Assembly (NCBI RefSeq): GCF_003633725.1
Contig: NZ_RBIJ01000001.1
Location: 1-64,000 of the forward strand
DNA: 64,000 nucleotides
Source: Brockia lithotrophica
GTDB taxonomy: Bacteria; Bacillota; Bacilli; Thermicanales; DSM-22653
Direction: 5' to 3'
This document shows, piece after piece, positions 61,625 to 64,000 of this stretch. Under the pieces are notes generated by a model. The model was given only the letters and a program-made list of their open reading frames with translations. It was not told where the DNA came from and searched no databases. The position numbers were made by a program, and so were the translations under genes. The stretch's first letter is position 1. The number at the start of each line of letters is the position of its first letter.

Positions 61625-61689
61625 ATTCGAATTCTGACCGGACGTACGGCAAAGGGTCCCTTACGAGAGACGAGGCGGGAGGTGGGGGG

Positions 61690-62388
61690 ATGTCCGGTCT
61701 GACGCAGAAGGGGCCGCACCGCCTCGTCGTAGGGGTGACGGGGGCGAGCGGCGCCGTCTACGCGCGCCGCCTCGTCGGTGTGCTCCGGGCGGCGGGAGTG
61801 GAGGTCCACCTCGTCGTCACCGATGCCGCGCGCCGCGTGTTTCGAGAGGAGCTTGGTTGGGACGGGGAACACCTCGCGGATTGGGTGAGGCGCACATGGG
61901 TGTGGCCGCCGGAAGGCGGGGGCGGGGGGCCTGCAGCGGCGGAGGGGAGTCGCCCGGGAGTAAGAAAGGGTGCGGCACCTGCAGACGTCTTCCTCTACGA
62001 CAACGAGGACGTAGGCGCCCCCGTGGCGAGCGGTTCCTTTCGCACGCGCGGGATGGTTGTCGTCCCCTGCTCCATGGGAACCCTTGGCCGCCTGGCCACC
62101 GGGTCCGGCGAAAAGCTCCTGGAACGCGCCGCCGACGTGGCGCTCAAGGAAGGGCGCCCGCTGGTCCTCGTGCCGCGCGAGACGCCGCTCACCGCGATCC
62201 ACCTGGAAAACATGCTGCGTCTGGCCCGCGCTGGTGCGGCGATCCTCCCCGCCATGCCCGCCTTCTACCACCGGCCGCGCACCGTCGACGACCTCGTGAA
62301 CTTCGTCGTGGGCAAGATCCTCGACCGCCTCGACCTCTCCGCACCGGACGTCTACGCCCGCTGGGGAGAAGGTTCCAAAGGAGAGTAG
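61690..62388 (+). CDS. ubiX: Flavin prenyltransferase UbiX
   Basis: A 232-residue UbiX/PAD1-type enzyme that makes prenylated FMN for a UbiD-type decarboxylase. It shows VGVTGASGAVYARRL, VVVPCSMGTLGRLATGSG, RETPLTAIHLENMLRLARAG and PAMPAFYHRP. A Gly/Ala/Arg-rich insertion of about 25 residues (about residues 73-98) makes it longer than usual. ATG follows GGAGGTGGGGGG. No ubiD-like gene is visible in the window. Confidence 0.93.
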   Translation: MSGLTQKGPHRLVVGVTGASGAVYARRLVGVLRAAGVEVHLVVTDAARRVFREELGWDGEHLADWVRRTWVWPPEGGGGGPAAAEGSRPGVRKGAAPADVFLYDNEDVGAPVASGSFRTRGMVVVPCSMGTLGRLATGSGEKLLERAADVALKEGRPLVLVPRETPLTAIHLENMLRLARAGAAILPAMPAFYHRPRTVDDLVNFVVGKILDRLDLSAPDVYARWGEGSKGE

Positions 62389-62390
62389 AC

Positions 62391-63230
62391 ATGCTCCGCG
62401 TGGGACGGATCGACTACGCAAACACACTCCCCATGTACTTCTACCTCGACGCCCGCTCCCTCGCCGGGGTGGCAGAATTCGTCTCCACGTATCCCGCCGA
62501 GCTCAACCGCAAGATGGCCGCCGGCGAGGTGGACATGGGCCCCATATCTTCGTTTGCCTACGGGCAGCATTCCCGGGAGTACCTCCTCCTGCCCCATCTG
62601 TCCGTGAGCGCGCGCGGCAAGGTGCGCTCCATCCTCCTCTTCCTCCGCCGCCCCCTTCCCGAAATCCGTCGCCAGGGGCGCGTGCGCCTCGCGCTCACAA
62701 ACCGTTCGGCGACGAGCGCGCACCTCGTCCAAATCCTCTTTCGCGGGTTTTACGGCCTAGAAGTAGAGGGCCGTTCCCATGAACCCGAACTTCGGGCGAT
62801 GCTCGCCGAGCACGATGGCGCGCTCCTCATCGGCGACGAGGCGATTCGCGAGGCATTTCGGGCACGGGGGCTTTTCGTGTATGATGTAGGGGAACTCTGG
62901 TTTGCGGAAACGGGCCTTCCCATGACGTACGCCGTCTTCGCCGTGCGCGAAGATACGTGGAAGCGCCGCACGGCTTCCGTCGAGGTCGTATACCGGGAAC
63001 TCCTCCAAAGCCGTCGGCTTTCGGAGCGGGACTTCCGCCCTCTCGTGGAAGCCGTACAGGGCGAGGTCGGAGGCGACGCGGAGTTTTGGCACGCCTACTT
63101 CTCCGGCCTCTCCTTCGACCTTGGGCCAGAAGAGGAGGCCGGCCTCGCGCTTTACTTCTCCTGGGCGCGCCGCCTCGGCTTTTTGCAGGAGGACGTTCGA
63201 CTCCGCTACGCGAGCCTCGCGTCCGTATAG
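62391..63230 (+). CDS. mqnA: Chorismate dehydratase MqnA
   Basis: A 279-residue MqnA, which converts chorismate to 3-enolpyruvoyl-benzoate, the first step of the futalosine route to menaquinone. It has the family opening VGRIDYANTLPMYFYLD and MAAGEVDMGPISSFAYG, then LLIGDEAIR and VYDVGELWFAETGLPMTYAVFAV. ATG at 62391 follows AAAGGAG. It is 2 nt after ubiX. Confidence 0.93.
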   Translation: MLRVGRIDYANTLPMYFYLDARSLAGVAEFVSTYPAELNRKMAAGEVDMGPISSFAYGQHSREYLLLPHLSVSARGKVRSILLFLRRPLPEIRRQGRVRLALTNRSATSAHLVQILFRGFYGLEVEGRSHEPELRAMLAEHDGALLIGDEAIREAFRARGLFVYDVGELWFAETGLPMTYAVFAVREDTWKRRTASVEVVYRELLQSRRLSERDFRPLVEAVQGEVGGDAEFWHAYFSGLSFDLGPEEEAGLALYFSWARRLGFLQEDVRLRYASLASV

Positions 63231-63321
63231 TCCGCGGAATCGGGAACGCATCCGGAACCGAAGTTTCGATCGGAGGCGGCGCGGGTGTGGGTCGCGGATG
63301 CACGAGAAAGGTGACGTATCG

Positions 63322-64000
63322 GTGAGGACGGTATCGTTTCCCGAGCTCTACGCGATGTTTGCCGAAACCCTCAACCTCGTCGAGGACCGCCTCGAATCCC
63401 TTCTGGAGGGCGACCATCCGCTCTTCTTCGAAGGGACGGTCCACCTCCTTCGGGCGGGGGGGAAGCGCCTGCGCCCGCTTTTGGCCTTGATCGCCGCCCG
63501 TGTGGGCGAGTCTTTCGCACGGGAGCGGGGCGGAGGCGCGTACTCCGGAGAAGCGCCGGAGGAGCGGGAGCGGCGTCTCGTCCACTTGGGCGTTTCGTTG
63601 GAGCTCGTCCACATGGCGAGCCTCGTGCACGACGACGTCGTCGACGCCGCCGACCTTCGGCGCGGGCGCGCCACGGTGCGGGCGCGCTGGGGGGAAGGGG
63701 CGGCGGTCCTCCTGGGGGACATGTTGTTTGCCAAGGCGCTCGAGGAAATCTCGAGCATCGGCGACCGCCTCGCGGCGGAGGTCCTGGCGAGGGCGGTGTA
63801 CGAGATGTCCGTTGGCGAGATCGTGCAGCTCGGGGACCTCTACCGCCCGGTGACGTGCCGCGAATACCTGCGCCGCATTCGGCGGAAGACGGCGCTCCTC
63901 ATCGCCGCAAGTGCCCGCCTCGGCGCCCGCCTTGGGGGTGCGCCGCCGGACGTCGAACGCCGCATCGGCCGCTTTGGATACTACGCGGGGATGGCCTTTC
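63322..64000 (+). CDS. hepT: Heptaprenyl diphosphate synthase component II, 5' part
   Basis: The first about 226 residues of the catalytic subunit; the gene runs off the right edge. The first Asp-rich motif HDDVVDAADLRRGRATVRA (DDVVD near residues 104-108) and GGKRLRPLLALIAARV are visible; the second Asp motif is beyond the edge. Residues about 63-85 are an inserted Arg/Gly/Glu-rich loop. GTG at 63322 is 7 nt after AAGGTGA; ATG at 63298 is less well placed. It pairs with hepS, menG and mqnA. Confidence 0.92.
   Translation, partial: MRTVSFPELYAMFAETLNLVEDRLESLLEGDHPLFFEGTVHLLRAGGKRLRPLLALIAARVGESFARERGGGAYSGEAPEERERRLVHLGVSLELVHMASLVHDDVVDAADLRRGRATVRARWGEGAAVLLGDMLFAKALEEISSIGDRLAAEVLARAVYEMSVGEIVQLGDLYRPVTCREYLRRIRRKTALLIAASARLGARLGGAPPDVERRIGRFGYYAGMAF

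Noticed and set aside
1-64000. CRISPR arrays, rRNA and tRNA genes
   Set aside because: I saw no regularly spaced repeat-spacer series and no tRNA-like cloverleaf or rRNA sequence in the gaps. A tRNA scan would be decisive.

Overview
The window is a core-genome stretch of a GC-rich (about two-thirds GC by eye), endospore-forming member of the Bacillales, probably a thermophile or close to the high-GC thermophilic lineages of that order. The reasons are the spore genes (spoIIIE/ftsK, spoVS, cotE, ypeB, spoVIF-like, spoIVA), the Gram-positive regulators (ricA, mecA, mtrB/TRAP, ymfK, rodZ) and gene orders that match the Bacillus chromosome in three blocks. Species identity is not claimed.

Block 1 (1-25.1 kb) begins with the 3' part of an IS200/IS605-type TnpB gene, then ylzJ-like, ftsK/spoIIIE, a four-gene BMP-type nucleoside ABC importer, a ymfI-like SDR, ymfJ, ymfK, rodZ, rimO, pgsA, cinA, a DEAD-box helicase, recA, rny, ymdB, spoVS, a dipeptidase, a small rRNA-type methyltransferase and a metallophosphoesterase behind a PhoP-box-like tandem repeat. 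Block 2 (25.1-43.1 kb) has a purine permease on the minus strand, then miaB, ricA, an AT-rich and frameshifted pabB-pabC locus, cotE, an amidoligase-family protein, mutS, mutL, a methyltransferase fused to MiaA, hfq, an unknown, mecA, a small membrane protein and a minus-strand DUF1614-like membrane protein. A SsuABC-like transporter, recX and a TerC-like membrane protein follow (43.4-47.4 kb). Block 3 (47.8-64 kb) has a zinc-ribbon protein, ypeB without sleB, cmk, rpsA, der, gpsA, a spoVIF-like gene, spoIVA, folE (mtrA), mtrB, an unknown anchored protein, hepS, menG, a UbiA-family prenyltransferase, ubiX, mqnA and the start of hepT.

The genes group into DNA segregation and repair (ftsK, recA, recX, mutS, mutL), RNA processing and modification (rny, miaB, miaA, rimO, hfq), sporulation, folate (pabB, pabC, folE) and menaquinone synthesis. 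The last island combines the heptaprenyl side-chain synthase (hepS/hepT), the final methylase (menG) and genes expected for the futalosine route (mqnA, a UbiA-type transferase, ubiX).

Most of the window is conventional. The points most worth a second look are the broken pabB-pabC locus with its compositional break, the methyltransferase-MiaA fusion, the four-unit 11-bp operator before the phosphoesterase, the amidoligase next to cotE, the low-complexity insertions scattered through core enzymes, and the antisense overlap of recX with the TerC gene. Start codons were chosen by Shine-Dalgarno spacing and family N-termini; GTG and TTG starts are common here.
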